NCBI RefSeq assembly: GCF_014490445.1 | Contig: NZ_JACTUZ010000007.1 | Coordinates: forward strand, 1 to 64,000 | Source of the DNA: Pseudoroseomonas ludipueritiae | Lineage (GTDB): Bacteria; Pseudomonadota; Alphaproteobacteria; Acetobacterales; Acetobacteraceae | DNA: 64,000 bases | Direction: 5' to 3' | Part shown: piece by piece, positions 8,878 to 17,736 of the stretch | Numbering within the stretch: position 1 is the stretch's first letter | How the letters are laid out: each line of letters begins with the position of its first letter | Program-made: the position numbers and the translations under genes | Notes under the pieces: generated by a model | The model's input: the letters and a program-made list of their open reading frames with translations, nothing else | Told to the model about the DNA's origin: nothing | The model's database searches: none

Positions 8878-9645
8878 ATGAAGTTGCAAGGCAGGATCGC
8901 TATCATCACCGGGGCCGATTCGGGCATCGGGCAGGCCACGGCGGAGCTTTTCGCCCGGGAAGGGGCCGATATCTGCATCGGCTACCACACGGACCAGGCC
9001 GGCGCCGAGGAGACCCGGCGCCGCGTGGAGCAGGCCGGGCGGCGCGCCTTGGTGGTGCAGGGGGATGTCGGCCAGCCGGCGGATGTGGAGGCCCTGTTCC
9101 GCGAGGCCGCCACGCTGGGCACTCCCGACGTGCTGGTGAACAGCGCGGGCAAGGGCATGGGCGGCATGCCCGTGGCCGAGATGGAAGACGAGATGCTGGA
9201 GCGCGTGCTGCGCACCGACCTCCTGGGGCCGCTCTTCTGCTGCCGCGCCTTCATCCGGCTGAGGAAGCAGCATGGCGGCAAGGGGCGCATCGTCACCATC
9301 AGCTCCGTCGCGCAGCACCTGCCGACACCGGGCAGCGCGCCCTATGGCATGGCCAAGGCGGGCATCGGCTCGCTCACCCGCAGCCTCGCGGTGGAGGTGG
9401 CGGAGGACAAGATCAATGTGAACAACATCGCCCCCGGCCTGATCCAGACGCCGATGACGCAGGAACGGCTCGACGATCGGGAGAAGCGGGAGGCTTCCTT
9501 CAAGGAGATTCCCTGGCACAGGGCAGGCCAGCCCGAGGAGATCGCGCGGCTGGCCCTGTTCCTGGCCTCGGATGACGGGGATTACGTCACCGGCCAGACC
9601 TGGACCATCGATGGCGGCCTGACCATGAACTGGGGTGGCGCCTGA
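8878..9645 (+). CDS. SDR family oxidoreductase (glucose 1-dehydrogenase/FabG-like)
   Basis: 255 residues from ATG 8878, preceded by AGGAGG at 8864-8869, which decides the start over earlier in-frame codons. The nucleotide motif TGADSGIG lies at residues 11-18, NSAGKG follows, and the catalytic Ser (ITISSVAQ) and YGMAK (Tyr-x3-Lys) are intact. The C-terminal TGQTWTIDGGLTMNWGG is typical of classical SDRs annotated as glucose 1-dehydrogenase or 3-oxoacyl-ACP reductase. A divergent GMC oxidoreductase suggests alcohol or sugar oxidation. The substrate is unknown. Confidence 0.92.
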   Translation: MKLQGRIAIITGADSGIGQATAELFAREGADICIGYHTDQAGAEETRRRVEQAGRRALVVQGDVGQPADVEALFREAATLGTPDVLVNSAGKGMGGMPVAEMEDEMLERVLRTDLLGPLFCCRAFIRLRKQHGGKGRIVTISSVAQHLPTPGSAPYGMAKAGIGSLTRSLAVEVAEDKINVNNIAPGLIQTPMTQERLDDREKREASFKEIPWHRAGQPEEIARLALFLASDDGDYVTGQTWTIDGGLTMNWGGA

Positions 9646-9655
9646 GGCGCCGGCC

Positions 9656-10699
9656 TCAGAGCGTTTCCGTCACCTTCCGCAGATGCGGCGGGTGGTCGGG
9701 GTCCAGGCCCCGGGCGCGGGAAAGGGCTTCCACGAAGCGGTAGAAGCCGGTGATGGCGGCGATGGAATCCGTCAGCGGATGCCCTGTCGCCGGCACCGGC
9801 AGCGTTACCGCCCCAGGCGCTTCTCCACCGGCCACAAAGACCCGGCCGCCCTGGGCCGCCAGGCGCGCCACAGTGTCCAGCAGGCCCGGGCGTGCCGCGT
9901 CATCCTGCAGGAAGGCCAGTACGGGGAAGCCACCCTGCACCAGGGACATCGGCCCATGCTGCACTTCAGCAGAAGAGAAAGCCTCGGCATGCAAGATGCT
10001 GGTTTCCTTGAACTTCAGCGCCGCTTCCATGGCTATCGCGAGCCCGGGGCCCCGCCCCAGCACATAAAGCGAGGAGGCAGCCGCGAACTCGGGAAGGGCA
10101 ACGGACCAGCTATCCGCCGGAGCGGCGCGCAGGGTGGCGGGCAGGCGGCTCAGTGCCTCCCGCAACGCTGAATCCTGCCGCCAGGCGGCCAGCACAGCCA
10201 GCGCCGCGGCGGCCGAGCTGACGAAGCTCTTGGTGGCGGCGACACTGCGCTCCGGGCCGGCACGCAGCGGGATGGTGATGTCGGCGGCCTCGGCCAGGGG
10301 CGAGCGTTCGACATTGACGATGGCAATCGTCGCGCCGCCGCCCTGCCGCGCCGCCTGCAAGGCAGCCACAAGGTCCGGGCTGCGGCCGGACTGGGAAATG
10401 GCCAGCGCCACGGCCCCCTTCAGCCGCGGCACCGACCTGTAGATGGATGCGATGGAAGGGCCGAGGGAAGCTACCGGCACTCCGGTCAGGATCTCGCAGG
10501 CGATCTTGAAGGCGCTGGCCGCGTGGTCCGAGGAGCCGCGTGCCACCGTGACCACCACCGGGGGCGAGAGGCGGCGCAGCAGGGCGCCGGCTTCCGCAAT
10601 CTCAGCGGCCGAGCCGGTGAGCAGCCGCTCGATGGCATCGGGGATCTCGGCGATCTCCGCTTGCATGAGGCTGGAAGCTTGCGGTGTGTCGCTGGGCAT
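9656..10699 (-). CDS. Double-SIS-domain sugar-phosphate isomerase/deaminase (NagB-II/GlmS C-terminal type)
   Basis: 347 residues with two SIS folds. The first carries RGSSDHAA (about 54-61) and SQSGRSPD; the second carries LGRGPGLAIAMEAALKFKE and SAEVQHGP, which are hallmarks of the GlmS isomerase half. It lacks the N-terminal glutaminase, so it fits NagB-II (glucosamine-6-phosphate deaminase) or an AgaS/FrlB-type enzyme. Usually such genes sit beside nagA and a GntR regulator; here the gene is alone, convergent with the SDR (10 bp between stops) and 57 bp from arsB. Confidence 0.88.
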   Translation of the reverse strand: MPSDTPQASSLMQAEIAEIPDAIERLLTGSAAEIAEAGALLRRLSPPVVVTVARGSSDHAASAFKIACEILTGVPVASLGPSIASIYRSVPRLKGAVALAISQSGRSPDLVAALQAARQGGGATIAIVNVERSPLAEAADITIPLRAGPERSVAATKSFVSSAAAALAVLAAWRQDSALREALSRLPATLRAAPADSWSVALPEFAAASSLYVLGRGPGLAIAMEAALKFKETSILHAEAFSSAEVQHGPMSLVQGGFPVLAFLQDDAARPGLLDTVARLAAQGGRVFVAGGEAPGAVTLPVPATGHPLTDSIAAITGFYRFVEALSRARGLDPDHPPHLRKVTETL

Positions 10700-10756
10700 C
10701 GGCCGGATGATCTCTCCTATGGTCTGGCACCGGCAGCGGGCGGGGCATGTGCCGGA

Positions 10757-12070
10757 TCAGGCCGCCCCCAGCACCCGCAGCCAGAGGACCAGAGCAACCA
10801 GCACCACCAGCAGCACCGGCGGCGTGATGGCAAGGCCGATGCGCATGTACTGCCCCCAGCCGATGGTGATGCCCTTGCGCGAGAGGACGTGGAGCCAGAG
10901 CAGCGTGGCGAGGCTGCCGATCGGCGTGAACTTCGGCCCGAGATCACAGCCGATAACATTGGCATAGACCATCAGTTCCCGCGTCAGGGGCGGGATACCC
11001 TGCGCCTGCTCGATCGACAGGGCCCCGACCAGCACGCCCGGCAGGTTGTTCATGACCGAGGAGAGCAGGGCGGCGCCGAAGCCGGTACCGATGGCGGCGG
11101 CCCAGGGACCGTGACCGGCCAGCCAGACGAGGGCCTGCGCCAACTCCTGCGTTAATCCCGCATTTCTAAGCCCATAGACGACGAGATACATGCCAAGGCT
11201 GAAGACCACGATCTGCCACGGCGCCTCCCGCAGCACCTTCAGCGGAGAGATTGCCGCACCCCGGCCACCCTGGTGCCAGCGGCCCGCCAGAGCCAGCAGC
11301 ACCAGCGCCGCCGTGCCAGTCACCGCCGCCACCGGCACGCCCAGCGGGGCCAGGATGAAGTAGCCAAGCAGCAACAGCACCAGCATCGGAAAGGCGGCAC
11401 GAAAGACCAGCTGGTCCCGCAGGGCGGTGGCCGGAGCTTCCAGCTGCGCCAGCGGATAGTGCTGCGGCATCTCCCGGCGATAGGCCAACCAGAGGACCCC
11501 CAGCGTCGCCAGGAGGGACACGAGGTTCACCGGCACCATCACTGCTGCGTAGCGGTTGAAGGTGATGCCGAAGTAGTTGGCGCTGACGATGTTGACGAGG
11601 TTGGAGATCACCAGCGGCAGGCTGGTGGTATCGGCCACGAAGCCGGTGGCGATGACGAAGGCCAGGGTGGCCGCCGGGGTGAAGTTCAGCCGCAGCAGGA
11701 TCGCCACCACGATGGGCGTCAGCAGCAGCGCCGCGCCGTCATTCGCGAAGACGGAGGTGATAAGAGCGCCCAGAACTACCACCAGGGGAAAGAGCCGGCG
11801 CCCCTGGCCGCCGCCCCAGCGGGCGACGTGCAGGGCGGCCCATTGGAAGAAGCCTGCTTCGTCCAGCAGCACTGAAATGACGATCAGCGCCACGAAGGTG
11901 AAGGTCGCGTCCCAGACGATCTGCCAGACGGCGGGCACATCGGCCCAACCGATCACGCCCGTCAGCAGGGCCAGGCCGGCGCCGCCCATGGCGCTCCAGC
12001 CAATGCCAAGGCCGCGTGGCTGCCAGATGACCAGCGCCAGGGTGGTCAGAAACAGAACAAGAGCAAGCAT
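10757..12070 (-). CDS. arsB: Arsenite efflux permease ArsB
   Basis: 437 residues, hydrophobic throughout, with about 11-12 membrane segments. Sequence blocks typical of ArsB are present: [66 protein letters not shown] and [19 protein letters not shown]. It extrudes arsenite or antimonite across the inner membrane. It lies 80 bp downstream of the arsenate reductase gene on the same strand, forming an arsCB unit. No ArsA or ArsR is encoded nearby, so control must come from elsewhere. Confidence 0.95.
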   Translation of the reverse strand: MLALVLFLTTLALVIWQPRGLGIGWSAMGGAGLALLTGVIGWADVPAVWQIVWDATFTFVALIVISVLLDEAGFFQWAALHVARWGGGQGRRLFPLVVVLGALITSVFANDGAALLLTPIVVAILLRLNFTPAATLAFVIATGFVADTTSLPLVISNLVNIVSANYFGITFNRYAAVMVPVNLVSLLATLGVLWLAYRREMPQHYPLAQLEAPATALRDQLVFRAAFPMLVLLLLGYFILAPLGVPVAAVTGTAALVLLALAGRWHQGGRGAAISPLKVLREAPWQIVVFSLGMYLVVYGLRNAGLTQELAQALVWLAGHGPWAAAIGTGFGAALLSSVMNNLPGVLVGALSIEQAQGIPPLTRELMVYANVIGCDLGPKFTPIGSLATLLWLHVLSRKGITIGWGQYMRIGLAITPPVLLVVLVALVLWLRVLGAA

Positions 12071-12150
12071 CAGGCATCCTCGGCCAGCGGCAGGCGGGAG
12101 GTTCGGCGGGACGGAACGAGGGGGGGAGAGGTTAGGCTGGTGGAGCCGGC

Positions 12151-12525
12151 TCAGCCGGCTTCGGTGCCGCTTGCCTCGGGCAGGATCTCAAGAACAAGCT
12201 CAGCCGGCCGGCAGAGCCTCACGCCCAGCGGCGTGGCCACCAGAGGGCGGTTGATCAGGATGGGATGGGTCACCATCGCTTCCAGCAACTGGTCTTCCGT
12301 CAGCGCCGGATCGTCCAGTCCAAGCTCGGCATAAGGTGTGCCTTTCTGCCGAAGCAGGTCGCGCGCGCTCATGCCGGCACGGGCCAGCAGGCTAGCCAGC
12401 TCGGCGCGGCTGATCGGTGTGCTTAAATATTCAATAACAGTTGGTTCCAAGCCTTTGCTACGGATCAACGCGAGAGTGTTCCGGGAGGTGCCGCAGGCCG
12501 GATTGTGGTAGATGGCGACGTCCAA
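12151..12525 (-). CDS. arsC: Glutaredoxin-dependent arsenate reductase ArsC
   Basis: 124 residues. [12 protein letters not shown] carries the catalytic Cys (residue 11) in the exact context of the glutaredoxin-linked ArsC family. [18 protein letters not shown] contains the conserved Arg-Pro segment. It reduces arsenate to arsenite for ArsB. Translation starts at TTG (12525), since there is no ATG in frame at the right place; GGAG 8 nt upstream supports this. It is the first gene of the arsCB unit. Confidence 0.95.
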   Translation of the reverse strand: MDVAIYHNPACGTSRNTLALIRSKGLEPTVIEYLSTPISRAELASLLARAGMSARDLLRQKGTPYAELGLDDPALTEDQLLEAMVTHPILINRPLVATPLGVRLCRPAELVLEILPEASGTEAG

Positions 12526-12846
12526 GGCTCAGGCTCCGTAAGGTAGCGAGGCCTCAGCTTAGCGGAACTGCGGCGCCTCGGCATGAGGGTTCTTGAGGCC
12601 ATGAGGGCATCGGAGCCTAACAGCGGCGAATGCTGATGCCTTTACGGACGGGTACATAGGATGCACTGCACCGTCGGGCCGACGACGGTGCAAAATCTTT
12701 TAGGATCAGCATTTTCTGCGTTTTCTTTTGCATCGCGCACTCGGCGCTTGCCGGGCCTTCCCGAGGGGAGAAGGCGACCGGAAGGCCGGGTCGGGAATTC
12801 CGCATAACAAACGTTATGTAAAATTCTTGAGCCGTCCCCGTAATCC
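12526..12846. other. Intergenic region upstream of arsCB, with three dyads
   Basis: No convincing gene. Three inverted repeats are visible: TGCACCGTCG / CGACGGTGCA (12667-12692, perfect 10-bp stem, 6-nt loop), GGCCTTCC / GGAAGGCC (12754-12787, 18-nt loop) and CATAAC-AAAC-GTTATG (12803-12818). The region is both the 3' flank of the MFS gene and the 5' region of arsCB. The first dyad, in an AT-rich setting, could be a terminator or an operator; the second could be the MFS terminator. Short open frames here have poor codon use. Confidence 0.4.
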
Positions 12847-14034
12847 TTACGCTGCCATCGCCGGCTCAGCACCAGAAACCACTTCGGCAGCCTGGGCCGT
12901 GTTCTGCTCACGCGTCCGGGCACAGAAGTAGATTGCCACCACGCCTAGGGAAGCTGGCAGCAGTGCCAATGCGGGCTCGCCTGTCGCCCAGGCCATGACC
13001 GCGGCGGCCAAGCAGCCCGAGACGGCCCCGAAGTCCCATCCGCCTTCCAAAGAGAAATGGAACCTGTAAACAGCGCCGGATTGCTTCGCCCGCTCATAGA
13101 TCGTGCTCATGATCACCGGGCCATAGAAGCCGGCGGCTATGGCGCCCGTCAGGTTTGCGATGGTGGCCGCCATCGGCGACCAGGCTGAGCCGATGCGCAG
13201 CGCGAAGCCGAAGGCCAGCATGATGCAGACTGCCACGAGGTACTGCTGCCGGCGTCCACCATCGATCGCACGGCCACAGGCGAAGCTGACCGCCGCCCCC
13301 ACCAGCCCGGCGGCTGCATTCACCAGCCCGAAGGCCCCGTAGCTGCCACCCATCGAGCTGAACAGCACCATGGGCCAGGCGAGCCCCAGGCCGGAAGCAA
13401 TCCACCCATCAGCCGTGAAGGTAGCCATGCCGCGCAGATCGAGCCCCCGCATCGTCTCACGCGCCCGGGGCACCGCACCGGCCATGACCGGTGCCATACG
13501 CCACAAGGGCCAGACCGACAGCAGGCAGATACAGGCGGCGATGGCGAAATCGACGGCCTCGCCGAAGCTGCTCAGCAGCAGCCCGCCCAGCAGCGGCCCC
13601 ACCACGGCCACCAGGGCGCCGACCATCATCCGCTCGCCCAGTTGCCGGCCGATGCCCTCGCCCTTCGCCACGGTCGCGGCTGTGGAGGCGTGGTAGACGG
13701 GCCAGTAGAGCGCCTCGGACAGGGAGACGATCAGGATCCAGACGGCGAGCCAGCGCGCATCCTCCGCCAGCAGGAGCGGCAGGAACTGGAGCGAGGCGAT
13801 GCCCGCCCCCAGCTTCATGGCATTGCCCAGCCTTACCCTGCGCACGACCTCCAGGGCCAGGAAGCGCATGCCGAAGCGCAGGAGAAGCAGGGCCGCATAA
13901 GCCGTCAGCGCCAGGGGGATGCCGAGGCCGAGCTTCAGGAGGTAGGCTCCGATAAAGCCGCCCGCCATGGTTGAGGAAAGCCCATGCAAGGCAGAATGCA
14001 AGGTAAGCAGACGAAACTGAGTAAGGGCCGGCAC
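12847..14034 (-). CDS. MFS transporter
   Basis: 395 residues, about 12 hydrophobic segments, with a short basic loop after the third helix (EVVRRVRLGN), typical of the major facilitator fold. GTG 14034 is chosen because TGGAG lies 7 nt upstream; a TTG 27 bp earlier has no ribosome binding site. No substrate-defining motif is recognised. The gene is flanked by long non-coding stretches and has no operon partner. Confidence 0.85.
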   Translation of the reverse strand: MPALTQFRLLTLHSALHGLSSTMAGGFIGAYLLKLGLGIPLALTAYAALLLLRFGMRFLALEVVRRVRLGNAMKLGAGIASLQFLPLLLAEDARWLAVWILIVSLSEALYWPVYHASTAATVAKGEGIGRQLGERMMVGALVAVVGPLLGGLLLSSFGEAVDFAIAACICLLSVWPLWRMAPVMAGAVPRARETMRGLDLRGMATFTADGWIASGLGLAWPMVLFSSMGGSYGAFGLVNAAAGLVGAAVSFACGRAIDGGRRQQYLVAVCIMLAFGFALRIGSAWSPMAATIANLTGAIAAGFYGPVIMSTIYERAKQSGAVYRFHFSLEGGWDFGAVSGCLAAAVMAWATGEPALALLPASLGVVAIYFCARTREQNTAQAAEVVSGAEPAMAA

Positions 14035-14581
14035 GACATGGCTCCAGATTCTCCGGGCCAAACGCCGCGGCGGCCGGGGTTCTCACGGTTTGTTGAACCT
14101 GGGTCAAGAACGAAAAATCGTGTTCAGCCAACTTCAAACTTTGGCTTTGCTGTAGTCCAGACGAGGAAAGAGCGACCTCCTCCAGGGCAGCCGGAGCAAC
14201 AGCCTACGAGCCGATTCCTAGCCCCTTTATCAACTTATGGTTGATTTTTCCCTCGGGGATTTCCTTTGCCGAGGGCGCGGAATCTCGTCTTTTATGAGCT
14301 TGCTGTCCCTGCGCATCCCCCTCCGCGACAAGAGTTATAGAGACCTGCAGAGCCGCTGATCAGACCCTGACGCGGCGCACGTCGCAGATGGGCACAACTT
14401 CGAAGCCGATGCGCCTTGGCGCCAGAGGCTCATGGGCTGGTTAGGCTATCAGCGCTCGCCCTTTGTCCGCCGCAACATGCAGAGGCTACGCCGGCGCAGA
14501 CAGATCTGGGCCGGCAGGCGCTGGCCCTGCTGGCCGGCACGCCGATCATGGACCGCTATTTCGATATGGCGGCCATGACCG
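14035..14581. other. Long gap between MFS gene and mnhG; hairpins and a possible coding remnant
   Basis: No intact gene is recognised. Two dyads are visible: ATCAAC-TTATG-GTTGAT followed by TTTTC (14229-14249), which looks like a short intrinsic terminator on the plus strand, and CCCTCGG / CCGAGGG (14250-14275, 12-nt loop). From about 14480 to 14640 one plus-strand frame has coding-like third-position GC and a protein-like stretch (ALALLAGTPIMDRYFDMAAM), but it lacks a start and merges into the antisense tail of mnhG. It may be a gene fragment. Confidence 0.35.
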
Positions 14582-15034
14582 CTATGGAGCAGTTCCTGCG
14601 TGCTTGCGCGCTGGAATACCTGTTTCAGCTCCTTCGGTGGATTCGGCCTCGCTCCCGGTCTGAACCTGGCTCGCGGAATGGCCCTCCGGCCGGGCGGAGG
14701 CCGGCACCTGCCGGCTTCCCTCCAGCCGGTCCCGGTGCAGGGCGGCACGGCCCACCAGCATCAGCGTCACCGGCGTGGTGACGATCAGCAGGATGCCGAT
14801 CAGCACCTCATGCAGCGCCAGGCGGCTTTGCAGCACCGAGAAGAACAGCATCGAGGCCAGCAGGATGCAGCCCATGCCGCAGGATGTGCCGATGGTGGGC
14901 GCATGCAGCCGTTCATAAAAGGTTGACAGCCGCAGCAGGCCGATGGAGCCGGTCAGCGCCAGCCCGGCGCCGATCAACAGCAGCAAGGCTACCGGGATAG
15001 CCACCAGCAGAGGCAGGTCGGCGGCGTGGCTCAT
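14582..15034 (-). CDS. mnhG: Cation/H+ antiporter subunit G (MnhG/PhaG)
   Basis: 150 residues. The first ~100 form three membrane helices with the subunit G core (SIGLLRLSTFYERLHAPTIG). The last ~50 residues are a polar, Gln/Ser/Glu-rich tail not needed by the family, so the protein is somewhat longer than usual. Subunit G is a small structural part of the multi-subunit Mrp/Mnh/Pha antiporter. The start overlaps the stop of mnhF by ATGA, and this is the last gene of the operon. Confidence 0.93.
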   Translation of the reverse strand: MSHAADLPLLVAIPVALLLLIGAGLALTGSIGLLRLSTFYERLHAPTIGTSCGMGCILLASMLFFSVLQSRLALHEVLIGILLIVTTPVTLMLVGRAALHRDRLEGSRQVPASARPEGHSASQVQTGSEAESTEGAETGIPARKHAGTAP

Positions 15035-15312
15035 TCGATCACCTCGCCGCGCATCAGGAACTTCGCCAGGGCCGCGGTGCTGACGAAGCCCAGCAGGGCA
15101 ATCACCAGCGCCATCTCGAAATAGATGTCCGTGCCGGAACGGATGCCGAAGGTCAGCAACAGCAGCATGCCGTTAACGTAGAGCGTATCCAGCCCCACCA
15201 CGCGGTCCTGCGCCCGGGGGCCACGCGCCACGCGCCAGGTGGCGCAAAGGAAGGCGAGCCCCAGCATCAGCTGCGCCACCAGCAGCGACCATTGCAGCAG
15301 CGCCTGGCTCAT
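15031..15312 (-). CDS. mnhF: Cation/H+ antiporter subunit F (MnhF/PhaF)
   Basis: 93 residues from ATG 15312, which overlaps the mnhE stop. Three hydrophobic helices carry the subunit F signature (WRVARGPRAQDRVVGLDTLY), including the conserved Arg/Asp pair. An upstream in-frame codon would add 18 residues that belong to the mnhE coding region. It acts as a small membrane subunit of the Mrp complex. Confidence 0.94.
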   Translation of the reverse strand: MSQALLQWSLLVAQLMLGLAFLCATWRVARGPRAQDRVVGLDTLYVNGMLLLLTFGIRSGTDIYFEMALVIALLGFVSTAALAKFLMRGEVIE

Positions 15313-15794
15313 TCGAAGATCTCCATCAGCGGCTGTTCGTAGCGGTCCTTGACGACGCGCACCCAATAGTCCTCGTCGACCAGGTCGAGGATATGCAGCA
15401 GCAGCCAGCCTTCCTCATTGTCGTATTCCACCCAGGCGGTGCCGGGCGTGGCTGTCAGGATGGTGGCCAGCGCCGCCAGGCCGCGCGGGTCCCGCATCGC
15501 CAGATGGATATGGATGAAGCCGGAATGGCGCTCCTTCCTCCGGCCCATGATGACCTGCGCGACGCCGATATTGGACCGGATGATATCCACCGCCACGATC
15601 CCGGCCAGGCGCAGCGCCACCAGCGGGCGCCCTACCCGCAACTTGGCGGGCCGCAGCCGCGTCAGCATCCGCCCGCCCAGCAGGGCCACCACCACGCCCA
15701 CCAGCGCGGGGCCGGGCGCCACCGTCTGGTTCAGCAGCAGCCACAGAAGGAAAAGCGCCAGCGAGACCAGCGGGTGAGGCAGCAGCATTCTCAT
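15309..15794 (-). CDS. mnhE: Cation/H+ antiporter subunit E (MnhE/PhaE)
   Basis: 161 residues: two N-terminal membrane helices (LVSLALFLLWLLLNQTVAPG and the next segment), then a cytoplasmic domain with the family's IRSNIGVAQVIMG and TPGTAWVEYD motifs. The start overlaps the mnhD stop by ATGA, and the stop overlaps the mnhF start. It is a peripheral assembly subunit of the antiporter. Confidence 0.94.
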   Translation of the reverse strand: MRMLLPHPLVSLALFLLWLLLNQTVAPGPALVGVVVALLGGRMLTRLRPAKLRVGRPLVALRLAGIVAVDIIRSNIGVAQVIMGRRKERHSGFIHIHLAMRDPRGLAALATILTATPGTAWVEYDNEEGWLLLHILDLVDEDYWVRVVKDRYEQPLMEIFE

Positions 15795-17395
15795 CGGGCC
15801 AGCCCCATCACGCCACGCACATAATCCTGCGGCGCATGCAGCGAGACCGCCGCCGCCTGGGTGTAGCGCAGCACCGGCCCCGCCGCCGCCGTCAGCCCGA
15901 TGCAGAGGCTGAGCAGCAGCAGCACCGGCGCGATCTCAATCACGCCGACGCGCGGCACCGTGCGGCCAGACGTGGCCCAGAGGCTGCGGATGCCGGCGCG
16001 CATCATCGCCAGCACGGTCGCCAGCCCGGAAATGACCAGCGCCGCCAGCAGCGCCCAGCCACCGGCGGAGATGTCGGTCGGCCCTTTCCCCAACCCTTCA
16101 GGATTGAGGATGGCACTCAGCATGGCGAATTTGGCGACGAAGCCGGAAAGCGGCGGCAGCCCCGCCAGCAGCAGGGCGCAGCACAGGAAGCAGGCACCCA
16201 GCACGGCCATGGTGGCGGGGATGGCCACGCCGACCTCGTCGTCTTCCTCGTCATCGTCCTCGCCATCGCCGAAGGCTTCCAGCGTCACCGCCAGAACGTC
16301 GGCGCCGACATCGCGCCCGCGCTCCAGCAGCTCGATCAGCAGAAAGAGCGCCCCGATGGCCAGCGCCGAGCTGGCGAGATAAAGCAGCGCGCCGCTGGTG
16401 ACGGCGACCTGCCCCGCGCCAACCGCCGCCAGCAGCGTGCCGGAGGAGATCAGCACGCTGGCGCCGGCCAGCCGGGACAGGTCCTGCGTCGCCAGCACGC
16501 TGACGGCGCCGAAGCCGATGGTGATGATGCCGCCGGCCAGCAGCCAGGTGCCGCCAAAGCCGGCGGAAACCCCGGCATCGTCGCTGAACAGCAGCAGCGA
16601 GAGCCGCAGCACCGCATAGACGCCCACCTTGCTCATCATGGAGAAGATGGCGGCGGCCGGCGGGCTGGCGGCGGCATAGGTCGGGCCCAGCCAGAAGCCC
16701 AGCGGCCACATCGCCGCCTTGGCCAGGAAGGCCATGCCGAGGATGGCCGCGCCCGCTTCCAGCAGCGGCCGGTTCTCGTCCGGGATGGCGGGGATGCGGG
16801 CGGCGAGGTCGGCCATGTTCAGCGTGCCGGTGACGCCATAGATCATGCTGACGCCCACCAGGAAGAGCAGCGAGGCGGCCAGGTTGATGGAGATGTAGTG
16901 CAGCCCCGCCTTCACCCGCGCGACGCCCGAGCCATGGAGCGCCAGGCCGTATGAGGCGGCCAGCAGCACCTCGAAGAAGACGAAGAGGTTGAAGAGATCG
17001 CCGGTCAGGAAGGCGCCGTTGAGGCCCATGAGCTGGAACTGGAACAGCACATGGAAATACGGCCCCATGCGCTGCCAGCGCGTGAGCGAGAAGACCAGCG
17101 CGCAGAGCCCCAGCACCGCCGTCAGGATCAGCATCAACGCGGACAGCCGGTCCGCCACCAGCACGATGCCAAAGGTGGCCGGCCAGTTGCCCAGGCGGTA
17201 GACGGAAACGATCTCGCCGCCGGTATGCGCCTGCACCGCCAGGGCAATGGCGGCGGCCAGCATGGCCAGCGTGGACAGGATGCCCAGTGCGGCGCGCAGC
17301 CGGCCGCGCTGGTCCTCCATCGGGATCATGAGCGCGCCCACCGCCAGTGGCAGCGCGATGGGCAGGATCGTCAGGTGCTGCATCCAGCCGTTCAT
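15791..17395 (-). CDS. mnhD: Cation/H+ antiporter subunit D (MnhD/PhaD)
   Basis: 534 residues of the proton-conducting NuoL/M/N-like fold. Key blocks are visible: LFVFFEVLLAASYGLALHGS (conserved Glu in the helix 5 region), FLAKAAMWPLGFWLGPTYAA (conserved Lys) and ASPPAAAIFSMMSKVGVYAV (second Lys). Odd feature: a very acidic loop, DGEDDDEEDDE, at about residues 376-388, inserted between two helices and encoded by a low-complexity stretch. The stop overlaps mnhE and the start overlaps mnhC. The acid loop probably faces the cytoplasm and could bind cations or proteins; this is inference. Confidence 0.95.
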   Translation of the reverse strand: MNGWMQHLTILPIALPLAVGALMIPMEDQRGRLRAALGILSTLAMLAAAIALAVQAHTGGEIVSVYRLGNWPATFGIVLVADRLSALMLILTAVLGLCALVFSLTRWQRMGPYFHVLFQFQLMGLNGAFLTGDLFNLFVFFEVLLAASYGLALHGSGVARVKAGLHYISINLAASLLFLVGVSMIYGVTGTLNMADLAARIPAIPDENRPLLEAGAAILGMAFLAKAAMWPLGFWLGPTYAAASPPAAAIFSMMSKVGVYAVLRLSLLLFSDDAGVSAGFGGTWLLAGGIITIGFGAVSVLATQDLSRLAGASVLISSGTLLAAVGAGQVAVTSGALLYLASSALAIGALFLLIELLERGRDVGADVLAVTLEAFGDGEDDDEEDDEVGVAIPATMAVLGACFLCCALLLAGLPPLSGFVAKFAMLSAILNPEGLGKGPTDISAGGWALLAALVISGLATVLAMMRAGIRSLWATSGRTVPRVGVIEIAPVLLLLSLCIGLTAAAGPVLRYTQAAAVSLHAPQDYVRGVMGLAR

Positions 17396-17736
17396 TCGCG
17401 GGGTCCCCGACCATCCACGTGGTCACCGCCCGTCAGGCCGCGGGAGGCCAGCATCACCACCAGGAACAGCGCGGTGGTGGCGAAGCCGATGACGATGGCC
17501 GTCAGCACCAGCGACTGCGGCAGCGGGTCGGCGAAGACCGCCGGGTCTCCCGATGTGCCGGGCTCCAGGATCGGCGGCCGCCCCACCGGGAAGCGCCCCA
17601 TGCTGAAGATGAAGAGGTTCACGGCATAGGACAGCAGCGACAGCCCGATGATGAGCTGGAAGGTGCGCGGCCGCATCAGCAGCCAGACCCCGGAGCCGCC
17701 CAGCACGCCGATGCTGATCGCGAGGATGAGTTCCAT
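17392..17736 (-). CDS. mnhC: Cation/H+ antiporter subunit C (MnhC/PhaC, NuoK-like)
   Basis: 114 residues from ATG 17736, with three membrane helices and the NuoK-like core LIIGLSLLSYAVNLFIFSMG, then DPLPQSLVLTAIVIGFATTA, a hallmark of subunit C. The open frame continues far upstream, but that part is a shadow of the fused AB gene. The start overlaps the AB stop (ATGA). Confidence 0.95.
   Translation of the reverse strand: MELILAISIGVLGGSGVWLLMRPRTFQLIIGLSLLSYAVNLFIFSMGRFPVGRPPILEPGTSGDPAVFADPLPQSLVLTAIVIGFATTALFLVVMLASRGLTGGDHVDGRGPRE

Noticed and set aside
12642-12923. Short open frame in the arsC upstream region
   Set aside because: Basic, Arg/Pro-rich product, overlaps the MFS 3' end antisense, no ribosome binding site.
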